Source: an uncultured Pelagibacteraceae bacterium
GTDB lineage: Bacteria; Pseudomonadota; Alphaproteobacteria; Pelagibacterales; AG-422-B15
Length of the DNA: 64,000 nucleotides
Direction: 5' to 3'
Assembly (NCBI GenBank): GCA_902547315.1
Contig: CACCND010000001.1
Span: 171,170-235,169 of the forward strand
The notes beneath the pieces were generated by a model, which saw only the letters and a list, made by a program, of their open reading frames with translations, did not search any database and was not told the origin of the DNA. A program made the translations under genes and the position numbers. How positions within the stretch are numbered: the stretch's first letter is position 1; each line of letters opens with the position of its first letter. Shown here piece after piece: positions 35,441-45,825 of the stretch.

Positions 35441-36756
35441 TATTTGCTAAGTTTGCTTATAAGTTTATTAAAATGTCTTCCACGTTCTTCAAAGTTATTA
35501 TATTGGTCAAATGAAGCAGCGCCTGGACTAAATAAAAAAGTATTGAAATCTGTATTGGTCTTCATAAATTTACTCATTTCGACCACTGCTTTATCTAAGC
35601 TTTGAACATAAACTGTGGTAACTTTACTCTGAAAGTATTTGTGAAAAGTATTAGATTCCTCTCCAATAATTATTACTTTTTTAATATTGCCAAGACTGTC
35701 ATCTAATATACTGATATTATTGCTTTTTATCTGACCACCGCATATCAAGATGATATCTTTATATTTTTTTAGCGCAGCAATTAGAGAATGATAATTTGTT
35801 GATTTGGAATCATTTATAATAAGTTTCCTTTTGTCTGAAAAAATTATTTGTTGTCTAAACTCAAGCCCTCTAAATGATTTAAAAGCATTGAAGATTTTAT
35901 TGCTGCTTAGGCCCACTTCTTTCAAAATTTCATATGAGAAGTGGTAGTTTTGGTCGTTACTCAGTAAATTATATTGATTTTCATTTAATTTTTTAATGGA
36001 GTTTTTTTTATTTTTATTAATCTGCTTTAAATTTTTCATTTTATTCAAATGATTATTCATTTTTATTAATTTTTTAATAATTGAATCATTATTAAAAAAA
36101 CCTTTTTGTGAGCTATTTATATTTTTAAAAATATTTAATTTAGCATTACCATAATTGGACATTGTATTATGTCTCGCCAAATGATCTGGAGTTAAATTAA
36201 GTATACAGGCAATATCAGGTTGAAATATCTTGGAGCTCTCTAATTGATAAGATGATAATTCTAAAACATAAAAACCTTTTTTAATCATCTTTGTTTCGAA
36301 AATCGGGTTACCTATATTCCCCGCAAGCACTGTATTAAATTTATTTTTTTTAAGAATATGATGAATAAGCGATACTGTTGTTGATTTTCCATTTGTGCCT
36401 GTAACCGCAATTATTTTAATCTGGTTCCTTATATTTAAATTATCCAGGTATATTTGAAATAAATCTAATTCACTTATCAGTTTAGTATTTTTTGAAGTTA
36501 ATTTTTTTATCAGTTTATGTGCTGACTTTCCTTTTGTAGCAATTCCAGGACTAGGTATAACATAGTCTATTTGACTTATTTTAGAAGAATACTTTTTATA
36601 TCCTTTATTTGATATTTTTTTTGAGTGTTTAGGATTATCTTCCCAAAAATATACTGCGGCTCCACTATTTATAAGAGATTTATAAATTGAACATCCTGTT
36701 TTTCCCATGCCAATGACTACATAGCTTTTCTTTGAAAAACATTTTGACTTCAACAT
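35440..36756 (-). CDS. murD: UDP-N-acetylmuramoylalanine--D-glutamate ligase MurD
   Basis: 438 residues: N-terminal VIGMGKTGCSIYKSLI, ATP loop VTGTNGKSTTVSLI, NLTPDHLARH and late SPGAASFDQYNNFEERG, all standard for MurD. A lysine/asparagine-rich insert near residues 215-245 reflects the AT-biased genome. Four bases after mraY. Confidence 0.96.
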   Translation of the reverse strand: MLKSKCFSKKSYVVIGMGKTGCSIYKSLINSGAAVYFWEDNPKHSKKISNKGYKKYSSKISQIDYVIPSPGIATKGKSAHKLIKKLTSKNTKLISELDLFQIYLDNLNIRNQIKIIAVTGTNGKSTTVSLIHHILKKNKFNTVLAGNIGNPIFETKMIKKGFYVLELSSYQLESSKIFQPDIACILNLTPDHLARHNTMSNYGNAKLNIFKNINSSQKGFFNNDSIIKKLIKMNNHLNKMKNLKQINKNKKNSIKKLNENQYNLLSNDQNYHFSYEILKEVGLSSNKIFNAFKSFRGLEFRQQIIFSDKRKLIINDSKSTNYHSLIAALKKYKDIILICGGQIKSNNISILDDSLGNIKKVIIIGEESNTFHKYFQSKVTTVYVQSLDKAVVEMSKFMKTNTDFNTFLFSPGAASFDQYNNFEERGRHFNKLISKLSK

Positions 36757-36760
36757 TTAG

Positions 36761-37843
36761 TTACCTAATCTTAAGTGTTGCGAGTCCAATCAAAGCAAGA
36801 ATTAAAGCGATTATCCAAAAACGAATTACTATTTTTGATTCTGCAATACCATTCTTCTCAAAATGATGGTGTAAGGGAGCCATTTTGAATATTCGTTTGC
36901 CGGTTAACTTATATGATCCAACCTGAAGAATTACTGACACCGCTTCTGCGACGAATATTCCTCCAACTATTGCTAATACAATTTCTTGCTTGGTTAGAAC
37001 ACTTATACCCCCCAATGCAGCACCTAATGATAAAGAGCCTGTATCGCCCATAAAGACCATTGCAGGAGGCGCGTTGTACCATAAAAAGCCAAGAGCGGAT
37101 CCAATTATGGCTGCGCAAAGAACGGTTAATTCACCTGCTCCAGGTAAATAATTAATGTAAAGATAATTCGAAAAAATCATATTCCCTGCCAAGTAGCAGA
37201 TCACAGCAAAAGTCGCAGAGACAATCATAATGGGAACAATTGCTAGCCCATCAAGACCGTCTGTAAGATTAACCGCATTTGCTGATCCTAGAATTACCAA
37301 TATAACGAATGGAATTGAAAATAAACCTAAGTTTAGAAATATATCCTTGAGAAAAGGTAAGGATAATAACTGAATATCAATTTTATTATAAGTTGTTATC
37401 CAATAAATAAATATCAACGATATTATTATTTGAAAAAAGATTCTTATTTTCGCTGAAATTCCATTACTTGATTTTTTCTTAACTTTGCTAAAGTCATCTG
37501 CAAAACCAACCAATCCAAAAGATATTAGAAGGAATATAATTGGCCAAGATATATAGCTTTCAGGATTGACCCATAGAATCATTGATCCAACTATAGAAAT
37601 CAAAATTATAATTCCTCCCATTGTTGGAGTCCCTTTTTTTGCTACTAAGTGAGACTCAGGGCCGTCTTCTCTAATAGGCTGACCAATTGATTGGTATGAC
37701 CCAATTCTTTTAATTAAAAATGGGCCAAAAAAGAGAATAAAAAAAAATGAAGTAAACAACGCCAGACCTGTTCTAACTGTTAAATAATTTAAAAAATTAT
37801 TTAGGGCACCAAGATTTAAATACTCAATTAAATATAAGATCAT
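36761..37843 (-). CDS. mraY: Phospho-MurNAc-pentapeptide translocase MraY
   Basis: Integral membrane enzyme forming lipid I from undecaprenyl phosphate. 360 residues, ten predicted spans, with GTPTMGGIIIL, the Asp-rich GFADDFSKVKKK, NAVNLTDGLDGLAIVP, NAPPAMVFMGDTGSLSLGA and MAPLHHHFEK. Two bases from murF. Confidence 0.97.
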   Translation of the reverse strand: MILYLIEYLNLGALNNFLNYLTVRTGLALFTSFFFILFFGPFLIKRIGSYQSIGQPIREDGPESHLVAKKGTPTMGGIIILISIVGSMILWVNPESYISWPIIFLLISFGLVGFADDFSKVKKKSSNGISAKIRIFFQIIISLIFIYWITTYNKIDIQLLSLPFLKDIFLNLGLFSIPFVILVILGSANAVNLTDGLDGLAIVPIMIVSATFAVICYLAGNMIFSNYLYINYLPGAGELTVLCAAIIGSALGFLWYNAPPAMVFMGDTGSLSLGAALGGISVLTKQEIVLAIVGGIFVAEAVSVILQVGSYKLTGKRIFKMAPLHHHFEKNGIAESKIVIRFWIIALILALIGLATLKIR

Positions 37844-37845
37844 AG

Positions 37846-39210
37846 TTAACTTATTAAATGATTTGACAACTTTCGTAAATTGATTGAATTTGAACCTTTT
37901 AGAAATACCTTGCTATTCCTATTAAATATTTTTTCTGCATTACTTATAACACTATCTATATTCTCATAATATTCAAACTGAAGTCTTTTGTATCTATTTC
38001 TAAGCGAATAAAGTTTTGACCCAACAAAAATTACTTTTTTAGCCTTAATAAGTATTAGATATTTAATTAAATCCATATGAAATTTTTTAGATTTATTTCC
38101 AAGCTCATTCATATCACCTATGACATAAACTAAATGTTTATTTTTAAACTTATTAAAAATATCGATTGTGTCTCTCATAGAAACAGGACTAGCATTATAA
38201 GAATGGTCATGTAATTCTAATTTATTTCCCTTATATTTTGATTTTAGTATTTCGCCTCTTCCTTCTGTAAAAGGAACATTTTTGAATTGATTGATTAGTT
38301 TTAAATTTAAACCTAGCATATAAAAGCAAGTAATAATGGCTAATGCATTAAAAATAAGATTTTTTTGATTTTTTCTTAGATTAAAATCAAGTTTACTGGC
38401 ATCAGGCAGAATTACTTGGTATTTAATAATATTCGAAATATTTGTCTCTTTTTTAAGATATACTTTTGATGATTTAACTTTTCCAATGTCTAAGCAAGTA
38501 CTGATCTTTGATTTTTTGAATAATATATATAGCAATTTATAAAAATTAGAATTTCTATTAATAATTAAGTTTTCAATACTTTTTGTTGAAGTGAATATTT
38601 CTGATTTTGCTAATGCAATTTCTTTTAAAGATTTAAAATTACCAAGGTGAACATTTTCAACATTTAAAATAATAGCTGTTTGTGGCTGCAATACCTTTAC
38701 TAATCTTTTTATTTCTCCTGAATGGTTCATGCCTATTTCAAAAAATCCATACTTCGTATGCCGTGGCATATTTAGTAATTCGAGAGGCAGGCCATATTGA
38801 TTGTTAAATGATTTACGCGAACAGAAAATATCTTTCTCATTTCTAAGCAAATAATTTATTGCATCCTTTGTCCCAGTCTTCCCAATACTACCTGTAATAC
38901 CCACAATTTGTGTTTTTAGCTGTGCTCTGTACTTTGTTGCGAGCTTAAGGAGTGCTTTAGACGTATCTTTAACATTAATTTGAGGTATTTTTATGCCTCT
39001 TACTTTTTTATGAACAAAAGCAATAGATGCACCTTTTTTTTCTGCTTCTACTAAATATTTATGACCATCTGTATTTAAGCCTTTAATTGCAAAAAAAATA
39101 TTACCTTTTTTTAATGACCGTGTGTCGATAGATGCGCCAGTTATTCTTTTATAAACAATATTGGTCCCAAATAATTCGTTTATTTCAGTAGTTGTAATGA
39201 ATTTTTTCAT
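37846..39210 (-). CDS. murF: UDP-MurNAc-tripeptide--D-alanyl-D-alanine ligase MurF
   Basis: 454 residues of the Mur ligase family. The ATP loop reads GITGSIGKTGTKDAI, the SxGKTGTK form common for MurF in alphaproteobacteria, and the family elements DTRSLKKGNIFFAI, NHSGEI and YNASPVSM are present. Overlaps murE by 4 bases. Confidence 0.95.
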   Translation of the reverse strand: MKKFITTTEINELFGTNIVYKRITGASIDTRSLKKGNIFFAIKGLNTDGHKYLVEAEKKGASIAFVHKKVRGIKIPQINVKDTSKALLKLATKYRAQLKTQIVGITGSIGKTGTKDAINYLLRNEKDIFCSRKSFNNQYGLPLELLNMPRHTKYGFFEIGMNHSGEIKRLVKVLQPQTAIILNVENVHLGNFKSLKEIALAKSEIFTSTKSIENLIINRNSNFYKLLYILFKKSKISTCLDIGKVKSSKVYLKKETNISNIIKYQVILPDASKLDFNLRKNQKNLIFNALAIITCFYMLGLNLKLINQFKNVPFTEGRGEILKSKYKGNKLELHDHSYNASPVSMRDTIDIFNKFKNKHLVYVIGDMNELGNKSKKFHMDLIKYLILIKAKKVIFVGSKLYSLRNRYKRLQFEYYENIDSVISNAEKIFNRNSKVFLKGSNSINLRKLSNHLIS

Positions 39211-40640
39211 TTTTTTTGTAAATATTTTTCAGCAATTTTAACATCATCAAAAGGGAATTTTTTTCCCATGATGGATTGAAATTTTTCGTGACCTTTGCCG
39301 GCAATAAGAAGCAAATCGCCTCTTTTTAATTCGCTAATAGCTTTTTTTATGGCTAGTTTTCTATTACCAATTTCAGATATATTTTTTAAATTTCCAATCA
39401 CTTCCTCTCTAATCCTTGCTGGATTTTCATATCTTGGATTATCATCTGTGACTGTTGCTTTATCAGCGTATTTTGAAGCTATTTTACCCATTAGCGGTCT
39501 TTTTTTTCTATCTCTATTTCCACCGCAACCAAATAAAACATGTACGTTTGATGTCTCTAACTTTTTTGACTCTACAATTGAATTTTTAAGAGCATCAGGC
39601 GTGTGTGCAAAATCAACGTAAACTTTTCCACCTGTTTTTGTTCTACCAACATATTCCATTCTTCCTAATACTGAAGGGCAATTAAGACTGCTTTTTGATA
39701 GCTTTCTAGGATCAAATCCAATTAAATTCAAAATTGAAATTGCAAATATAAAATTTTCTATCTGAAAATTTGGAAAATTTTTAAACTTTAAAAGAATTCG
39801 CTTACTGCCCACTATTGCTTTTACATGTTGAATATCATTTTTTTTTAGGATTTTAATAATTTTATAATTTCTATTTTCTTGAAAATATAATGGCTTAACG
39901 GATTTATTTTTTTTTAAAATTGATCTTATTTTTTTAATGTATTTCGTTTTTGAATTAATAATTAATTTACTATCCTTATGTATATAATCTTTGAAAAGGA
40001 TCATTTTACTTTTTATGTAATTATTTATAGTTTTATGATAATCAAGGTGATCATGTGATATATTTGTTAACGCACAAACATCAAAATTCATTCCATAAAA
40101 TCTGCTTTGATGTAAGCCATGACTTGATGCTTCCATAACTAAATATTTTATTTTTTTTTGACCTATCTTTTTTAATTGCTTTGAAAGATCAATCGGTTCG
40201 GGTGAAGTAAGGTTATATTTATTTCTCTTTAATACAGAGTTTCCTAAAGTACCTATAGTAGCTACACTCTTTCCTGAAATTCTCAGTAAATAACTTAAAA
40301 AATATGCAACAGATGTTTTTCCATTAGTTCCAGTTATTGCAATTTTTGTTTCAATATTATTTTTGTTTATTTCAAATGCTAATAGCGATAGTGATTTTCT
40401 AATATCTTTAGCCTTTATCACTGTCGTATTCTTGGGATATCTTTCTTTACTATATGATGGAACAACAATAGCTGCTGCACCCTTTTTAATTGCTTGATTT
40501 ATGAACCTAGATCCATCTATTTCATTTCCAGGGATTGCAAAAAAAATATTTCCTTTTTTTATCGATCTCGAGTCTGATGAGACTCCATTAAATTTAATCT
40601 TCTTTGATTTAATTTCTTCTAGAAGGGAGTGATTTTGCAT
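39207..40640 (-). CDS. murE: UDP-MurNAc-L-Ala-D-Glu--meso-diaminopimelate ligase MurE
   Basis: 477 residues: GVSSDSRSIKKGNIFFAIPG, the ATP loop ITGTNGKTSVAYFL, ISHDHLDYH and DFAHTPDAL. The specificity motif DNPR (TDDNPRYENP) is present, predicting meso-diaminopimelate rather than lysine in the stem peptide. Three bases downstream of ftsI. Confidence 0.96.
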   Translation of the reverse strand: MQNHSLLEEIKSKKIKFNGVSSDSRSIKKGNIFFAIPGNEIDGSRFINQAIKKGAAAIVVPSYSKERYPKNTTVIKAKDIRKSLSLLAFEINKNNIETKIAITGTNGKTSVAYFLSYLLRISGKSVATIGTLGNSVLKRNKYNLTSPEPIDLSKQLKKIGQKKIKYLVMEASSHGLHQSRFYGMNFDVCALTNISHDHLDYHKTINNYIKSKMILFKDYIHKDSKLIINSKTKYIKKIRSILKKNKSVKPLYFQENRNYKIIKILKKNDIQHVKAIVGSKRILLKFKNFPNFQIENFIFAISILNLIGFDPRKLSKSSLNCPSVLGRMEYVGRTKTGGKVYVDFAHTPDALKNSIVESKKLETSNVHVLFGCGGNRDRKKRPLMGKIASKYADKATVTDDNPRYENPARIREEVIGNLKNISEIGNRKLAIKKAISELKRGDLLLIAGKGHEKFQSIMGKKFPFDDVKIAEKYLQKK

Positions 40641-40643
40641 TTA

Positions 40644-42419
40644 TCAAAGAGAGGTATTAATGAGCATGTTTTCATTAGGTATGTATCTTGCCTTTATGTC
40701 TAAAATAGGACTTACTCTATCAATAATTTGTCTTGAAACTCTTGCCGCATTCCACCCAGCATCACTCCAGTTCCAAGTATTATATGGCTCTCCATATTCT
40801 CTATTAATCCCTTTCGGGTCGTCTAATGAGATAAGAACTACATACTTAGGCTTGTGTATGGGTAGTACCGATATAAAAGTAGTTAACTTTTCTCTTGTGT
40901 AGGATTTTTTGTCTATTTTGTGAGATGTGCCTGTCTTACCTCCAACCAAATATTTAAACTTACCATCTTCTGTGTATGCTTTATCAGCATCCTTGTTAAA
41001 GGCTTCTTTGGCAGTCCCTTTTGCAACAACTTGGCTTAAAAGGTAACGCATAATTTCACTGGTCTCTTCTGAAAAAATTTGATTTTCATATCGCATATCA
41101 TCTCCTAATTTTGTTAGAGATGGCTTAATTAAATATCCTCCATTTACTACAGCTGATGTAGCTACAGCCAAATGCAATGGTGATACTGAAAGGCCATAAC
41201 CGTAAGAGATTGATTCTGTATTAACTGTTCTCCATGGGTCAGGAACAATTGGAATTGCTTTTTCTGGTATTCCAATATTTACTTGACGAAGTAATCCAAG
41301 TTGAGACAAATATTCTTGCTGTAATTCTTTACCAATATCTCTAATCATTTTTATCGTTCCAATATTTGATGACTCAACAAATATTTCTTCAACAGAACAC
41401 ATTTTTATCTCACAAGGCCTGTGAACATCCTCTACACGGTGCTTTCCAATATAAATATGATTTTCAATCTCGTACTTTGTATTTGGCTGAAAAATTTTTT
41501 CCTCAATTCCCATTGCTGCAGTAAATATTTTCATCACTGAACCAAACTCATATACACCTAATGTGTTTTTGTTGAACTTATCATTGTCATTCGCATTTTT
41601 AGTATTGGGATCAAAATCTGGAAGTGATGTCATGGCAAGAATTTCTCCATTATTGACATTCATTATGAGTCCTGAGCCACCAGTTGCTTTATACAGTTTC
41701 ATAGCAGCTAGTATTTCATCGCGAACAATGTGTTGTATTCTTGTATCTAAAGATAATATCAAATCATTATTTTCTTCATTTTGAAGAAACTTATTAAAAG
41801 ATTTTTCTAGTCCAGATACGCCTGTATTATCAATGTCAACTTTTCCAACTAAATGACTAAAAAGTTCACTGTGAAGATATTTTCTTTTATAAGCATCTCT
41901 GAATTCAATTCCAGTTTCACCTAAATCTATATACTTTTGTAATTCTAAGGGTTCAACATTTCGATCAAGCCAGAAGAATTTTTTTTCAGATACCAATTTA
42001 TCAAGATCAGTTGCGGAAAACCTATTATTTATTGCTGAGACTTTACTAATAAATTTTTTCTTATCGTACACAGCTTTTGGATTTACAGATATATGGGATG
42101 TTAATAAATTTGCTGTAAGAGAGGTATTATTCCTATCTAGAATATTTCCCCTTTTTGTCTCAACATTCTCAACAAAATAATTTCCCTTTTCGGTGTAAAG
42201 TAAATTAATTTCTATCATCTTGATTGTTACTGCCAAAAACAAACTACTAAAAACAATCGCTGACAATATTAAACGATTATTTATTTTAAGAGCAAAATTA
42301 CTCTTTAAAGACTTTAATCTTTCAAAAGCAAACTTTTCTTTATTGTATCTGTGTGTAAATGAAAAACTCTTTTGATATATATCAATTTTCTTTCGGCCAG
42401 TATTCCGCTTTTTTTTCAC
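40644..42419 (-). CDS. ftsI: Septal transpeptidase FtsI (PBP3)
   Basis: Class B PBP of the divisome. 591 residues: basic cytoplasmic tail, membrane helix (about 50-66), pedestal starting ETKRGNILDRN, transpeptidase domain with SVMK (Ser294), SSN (350-352) and KTGTS (495-499). Follows ftsL by 5 bases and precedes murE by 3. Confidence 0.96.
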   Translation of the reverse strand: MKKKRNTGRKKIDIYQKSFSFTHRYNKEKFAFERLKSLKSNFALKINNRLILSAIVFSSLFLAVTIKMIEINLLYTEKGNYFVENVETKRGNILDRNNTSLTANLLTSHISVNPKAVYDKKKFISKVSAINNRFSATDLDKLVSEKKFFWLDRNVEPLELQKYIDLGETGIEFRDAYKRKYLHSELFSHLVGKVDIDNTGVSGLEKSFNKFLQNEENNDLILSLDTRIQHIVRDEILAAMKLYKATGGSGLIMNVNNGEILAMTSLPDFDPNTKNANDNDKFNKNTLGVYEFGSVMKIFTAAMGIEEKIFQPNTKYEIENHIYIGKHRVEDVHRPCEIKMCSVEEIFVESSNIGTIKMIRDIGKELQQEYLSQLGLLRQVNIGIPEKAIPIVPDPWRTVNTESISYGYGLSVSPLHLAVATSAVVNGGYLIKPSLTKLGDDMRYENQIFSEETSEIMRYLLSQVVAKGTAKEAFNKDADKAYTEDGKFKYLVGGKTGTSHKIDKKSYTREKLTTFISVLPIHKPKYVVLISLDDPKGINREYGEPYNTWNWSDAGWNAARVSRQIIDRVSPILDIKARYIPNENMLINTSL

Positions 42420-42424
42420 GGAAT

Positions 42425-42769
42425 TTACCTTGCCGAATTTTGATTAATCTTTGAAGTATCATAAATTTCAATGACGTCATTAAATAATTCATTGTTTTGT
42501 TCGATGTCTTCATTATCTAATACAACAAAGTATTTTTGGTAATCATTTGTAATGATCATTTCTGAAATCTTTTTAATATTTATAGGTGACACTAAATGAT
42601 CCCATTCTATTTTATATAGTTCATTTTTTTTTTGCTCCTCTCGAAGTGTCAATTCCAGTTCATTAATATACTTTTGCTTTTCAGCAGAAATGTTTTTTAT
42701 GACCATAATTGCAAGTAATCCAGTTATTAAAATAGTAACCGACAATATTTTAAAAAAAGTGCTAATCAT
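42425..42769 (-). CDS. ftsL: Cell division protein FtsL
   Basis: 114 residues with one N-terminal membrane helix (about 5-25), a coiled coil (about 28-55) and a short tail, the plan of FtsL. Sequence is poorly conserved in the family, so the call relies on topology and on its place between rsmH (4-base overlap) and ftsI. Confidence 0.85.
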   Translation of the reverse strand: MISTFFKILSVTILITGLLAIMVIKNISAEKQKYINELELTLREEQKKNELYKIEWDHLVSPINIKKISEMIITNDYQKYFVVLDNEDIEQNNELFNDVIEIYDTSKINQNSAR

Positions 42770-43686
42770 AATTCAAATCCTAATTCAGACACTGGAATAT
42801 AATCAAAATCTAACTGCTTACGTTTTATAACTCTAAGTTTTGCTGAACGAGATCTTGGGTTACATGATATTTCTTTAGATGATGGTTTTATTAATTTAGT
42901 CTTTTTACCCCTTAAACATACTTTATTCGCAAAATTTTTTACTAACTTATCCTCGATTGAATGGAAAGTAACTACACATATTTTTCCATTCTCTTTAAGT
43001 AAATTAAAAGCATGGTTTAGACCAGCATGAAGCTCTTGTATTTCATTATTAATAAAAATTCTTAACGCCTGGAATGTTTTTGTTGCAGGGTGTTTTTTAT
43101 AATATTTTGAAGGAAATGATTTTTTAATTATTTCCGCAAGCTCGATTGTGCTTTCAATTTTTTTTTGAGTTCGATGCTTTTCTATATTTCTTGTAATTTT
43201 TCTTGAATTTCTCTCATCCCCATAATGATATAAAATGTCAGCAAGTTCTTTTTTGTCCTTATTATTTATTAAGTCTGAAGCCGTTTGGCCATCCAGGCTC
43301 ATTCTCATATCGAGAGGGCCCTCCTGCATGAATGAAAATCCTCGACTTGCATCATCTAGTTGCATCGATGAAACTCCTATATCAAATACGAAACCGTTAA
43401 TTTCTTTTTCTTTTGTTTCTTTAAAAATTTTGTCGATCTGACTAAATTTAGAATGTACAAAAGAAAACCGACTGCCGAATTTTTTTTTAAATCTTTCAGC
43501 TTGTTTTTTGACTGTTGGATCTCTGTCGATTGCAATGACTTTACATTCACAGCTTTGAAGGATTCTCTCTGTATATCCCCCGTATCCAAATGTTGCATCG
43601 ATGTATGTTTCATTGTCTTTTGGCCCTAATTGTTCAATAACCTCTTCAATAAGAACTGGCCTGTGGCCAAGTTCTTTATTTGTCAT
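42766..43686 (-). CDS. rsmH: 16S rRNA (cytosine1402-N4)-methyltransferase RsmH
   Basis: SAM-dependent methyltransferase acting on the ribosomal P site. 306 residues: [16 protein letters not shown] motif [34 protein letters not shown] and the C-terminal [15 protein letters not shown]. Normally directly behind mraZ; here it starts within the ftsZ stop (ATGA). Confidence 0.96.
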   Translation of the reverse strand: MTNKELGHRPVLIEEVIEQLGPKDNETYIDATFGYGGYTERILQSCECKVIAIDRDPTVKKQAERFKKKFGSRFSFVHSKFSQIDKIFKETKEKEINGFVFDIGVSSMQLDDASRGFSFMQEGPLDMRMSLDGQTASDLINNKDKKELADILYHYGDERNSRKITRNIEKHRTQKKIESTIELAEIIKKSFPSKYYKKHPATKTFQALRIFINNEIQELHAGLNHAFNLLKENGKICVVTFHSIEDKLVKNFANKVCLRGKKTKLIKPSSKEISCNPRSRSAKLRVIKRKQLDFDYIPVSELGFEL

Positions 43687-45254
43687 TTACTCTGTCTTCT
43701 CAAGAAAGATGGAATTTCAAGTAAATCTTGATCGGTTTCTAATTCTTCATCAGCTTCAATAGAATTATGTGTTTCATCCAGTTGATGCACGTTTTGGTCA
43801 CTAAATAAGTCAGGCGAATCGCTATCTGAATTTTCCCTATTTGCGTGTATTAAATCCATAATACTTTGAGAAGACTCTTCCTGCTCCATTACTGCCTCTT
43901 CGATTGGTTCTGGTTCAACTTCAGGCTCAGCAATCATTTCTGGTACAGAAACTGGCTCTGATTCCAGTTCTGGCTCAGCAATTACCTCTTCTTCAGCAAC
44001 TTCCATTTCTGGTTCTTCGATTGGTTCTGGTTCAACTTCAGGCTCAGCAATCATTTCTGGTTCAGAAGTTTCCTCTTCAACAATTGTTGTTTCATCATTC
44101 ATTGAACCTAAATCCTTTTCATCTGAGCTATCCATGTACATATATGGATCAGAATTTTTGTGGATTTCATCTTCTTGATTAGCTGAAGCATGAATAGATC
44201 CTGTTCCATTCACTTGAGCTGCTGGAATTGATGAAACTGTTGAACTATTATCTACTTGTAAATCAATTATTCTCTTTGATGGCTTGTCATGAGGTTCTAA
44301 CCCAGTTGCAACAACAGAAACTCTAGCTTTACCCTCAAGATTTTCGTCAAAGATAGATCCAACAATTACATCTGCATCAGGGTGGACTTGTTCTCTTATC
44401 TCATTTGTAATTTTATCAACCTCATGTAATGTTAAGTCAGTTCCACCAGTTATGTTGATCAATAATCCTTTGGCTCCGTCCAAAGAGTAGTCATCAAGCA
44501 ATGGATTTGTAACTGCATTGTGAGCACATTCTATCGCTCTATTGTCACCAGACGCTTCACCTGTGCCCATCATTGCGCGTCCCATATTATTCATGATTGT
44601 CTTAACATCAGCAAAGTCTAAGTTAATTAATCCCGGTACGACCATCAGATCAGTAATACTTCTTACCCCTGCATGCAAAACATCATCCGCCATTGAAAAT
44701 GCATCGGCAAATGTTGTTTTCTCATCAGCAACTCTAAATAAATTTTGGTTTGGAATAACAATTGTTGTATCTACTAAATGTTCTAACTCTTTCAGCCCTT
44801 GCTCAGCAATTCTCATTCTTCCAGCACCTTCAAACTGAAATGGCTTAGTAACAACTGCTACGGTAAGTATGCCCAATTCTCTTGCAACACGTGCTATCAC
44901 TGGAGCAGCGCCTGTACCAGTGCCACCACCCATGCCAGCAGTTATGAAAAGCATGTTTGTGCCTTCAAGTCTTTCCATTATTTCATGTTTAGTTTCATCA
45001 GCTGAGGATTTACCGATATCAGGATGAGAGCCAGCTCCCAATCCCTTAGTAACCTGAACGCCCAATTGCATTTTTGAATCACTTAATGATTTAGTCAGAG
45101 CTTGTGCATCTGTATTTGCTGCAACAAATTCAACTCCCGATAATCCGGATTGAATCATATTGTTAATTGCATTACCACCTGCACCACCGACTCCAAATAC
45201 TGTTATCTTTGGCTTAAGCTCTTTTAGTTCTGGAACACTTAAATTTAAAACCAT
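43683..45254 (-). CDS. ftsZ: Cell division GTPase FtsZ, relocated in dcw
   Basis: Tubulin-like GTPase forming the division ring. 523 residues: core 1-325 with [10 protein letters not shown], the tubulin signature GGGTGTG (109-115) and NTD(A) at 48-51; long acidic linker (about 330-505) rich in Glu-Pro repeats; C-terminal peptide EIPSFLRRQ, the FtsA-binding end. Placement is unusual: between mraZ (25-base gap) and rsmH (ATGA overlap) instead of between ftsA and lpxC. The linker contains an exact 47-base DNA repeat. Confidence 0.97.
   Translation of the reverse strand: MVLNLSVPELKELKPKITVFGVGGAGGNAINNMIQSGLSGVEFVAANTDAQALTKSLSDSKMQLGVQVTKGLGAGSHPDIGKSSADETKHEIMERLEGTNMLFITAGMGGGTGTGAAPVIARVARELGILTVAVVTKPFQFEGAGRMRIAEQGLKELEHLVDTTIVIPNQNLFRVADEKTTFADAFSMADDVLHAGVRSITDLMVVPGLINLDFADVKTIMNNMGRAMMGTGEASGDNRAIECAHNAVTNPLLDDYSLDGAKGLLINITGGTDLTLHEVDKITNEIREQVHPDADVIVGSIFDENLEGKARVSVVATGLEPHDKPSKRIIDLQVDNSSTVSSIPAAQVNGTGSIHASANQEDEIHKNSDPYMYMDSSDEKDLGSMNDETTIVEEETSEPEMIAEPEVEPEPIEEPEMEVAEEEVIAEPELESEPVSVPEMIAEPEVEPEPIEEAVMEQEESSQSIMDLIHANRENSDSDSPDLFSDQNVHQLDETHNSIEADEELETDQDLLEIPSFLRRQSK
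43898..44061. repeat. Exact 47-base direct repeat in the FtsZ linker
   Basis: Two identical 47-base copies at 43898-43944 and 44015-44061, 117 bases (39 codons) apart and in frame. They encode the repeated Glu/Pro-rich linker segment ([17 protein letters not shown] type). Recombination between them would remove 39 residues without a frameshift. Confidence 0.9.
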
Positions 45255-45279
45255 GAAATTATCCTCCTATTTTCATTAG

Positions 45280-45732
45280 TTATTCATTTTTCCATTTGAG
45301 ATTTGCTAAATTATTTTTTGCGTTATCACTTTTTTCTTTTTTGAAAGAATCATAAGTATCAGGATTCCACATTTGAAATGTTTCACCCATACCTATAAAA
45401 GAAACTTGGTCAATAATACCTGCGATAGAGATTAGTCCATCAGGTATGATGACTCTGCCTTCTTGATCAAAATGAATTTGATGGCTGTCAGCAAAAATAG
45501 AAGTTGAAAAAGTATTTCTTTCCTCACTGAAGGGACCGGATGCATCTATTGCATCACTGATCTTTTGCATTCTATTAGCAGTACATCCTTCAATTGACTT
45601 AAGAGTCGGTGAGGGATAACAAATCATGCCCTTCAATCCGTTTTGTTCTAAGACACTTCTAAAAGAAGATGGAACAGATACACGACCTTTTTTGTCAATG
45701 CGATTGATGTATGTAGATAGAAACAATGCCAT
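45280..45732 (-). CDS. mraZ: Transcriptional regulator MraZ
   Basis: AbrB-fold DNA-binding protein repressing dcw expression. 150 residues from the chosen ATG, with two MraZ domains: FLSTYINRIDKKGRVSVPSS at the N-terminus and STSIFADSHQIHFDQEGRVI in the second half. A TTG at 45768 would add 12 hydrophobic residues and does have GAGG five bases upstream; I prefer the ATG at 45732 because the conserved family N-terminus begins there. Four MraZ-type boxes lie just upstream. Confidence 0.9.
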   Translation of the reverse strand: MALFLSTYINRIDKKGRVSVPSSFRSVLEQNGLKGMICYPSPTLKSIEGCTANRMQKISDAIDASGPFSEERNTFSTSIFADSHQIHFDQEGRVIIPDGLISIAGIIDQVSFIGMGETFQMWNPDTYDSFKKEKSDNAKNNLANLKWKNE

Positions 45733-45789
45733 TTTTAAAAAAAAGTTAGTTATTAAAATAATCAACAAAATTACCTCATTTGGTTAAAT

Positions 45790-45825
45790 TGGGATTACTT
45801 GGGATATTATGGGATTATATGGGTA
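45790..45825. promoter_or_regulatory. MraZ operator: four 10-bp-spaced TGGGAT boxes with embedded -10
   Basis: TGGGAT at 45790, 45800 and 45810 and TGGGTA at 45820 (plus strand) recur with an exact 10-base period, the known spacing of MraZ direct repeats. On the minus strand, the coding strand of mraZ, a perfect TATAAT (45819-45814) lies between two boxes, so bound MraZ would cover the promoter. No convincing -35 could be assigned. Confidence 0.8.

Noticed and set aside
43904..44182. Plus-strand open frame with repeated [14 protein letters not shown] units
   Set aside because: Antisense shadow of the Glu/Pro-repeat linker of ftsZ; the periodicity comes from the 47-base repeat.
45733..45768. 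TTG-initiated 12-residue extension of MraZ
   Set aside because: GAGG is well placed for it, but the family N-terminus begins at the internal Met; kept only as an alternative.
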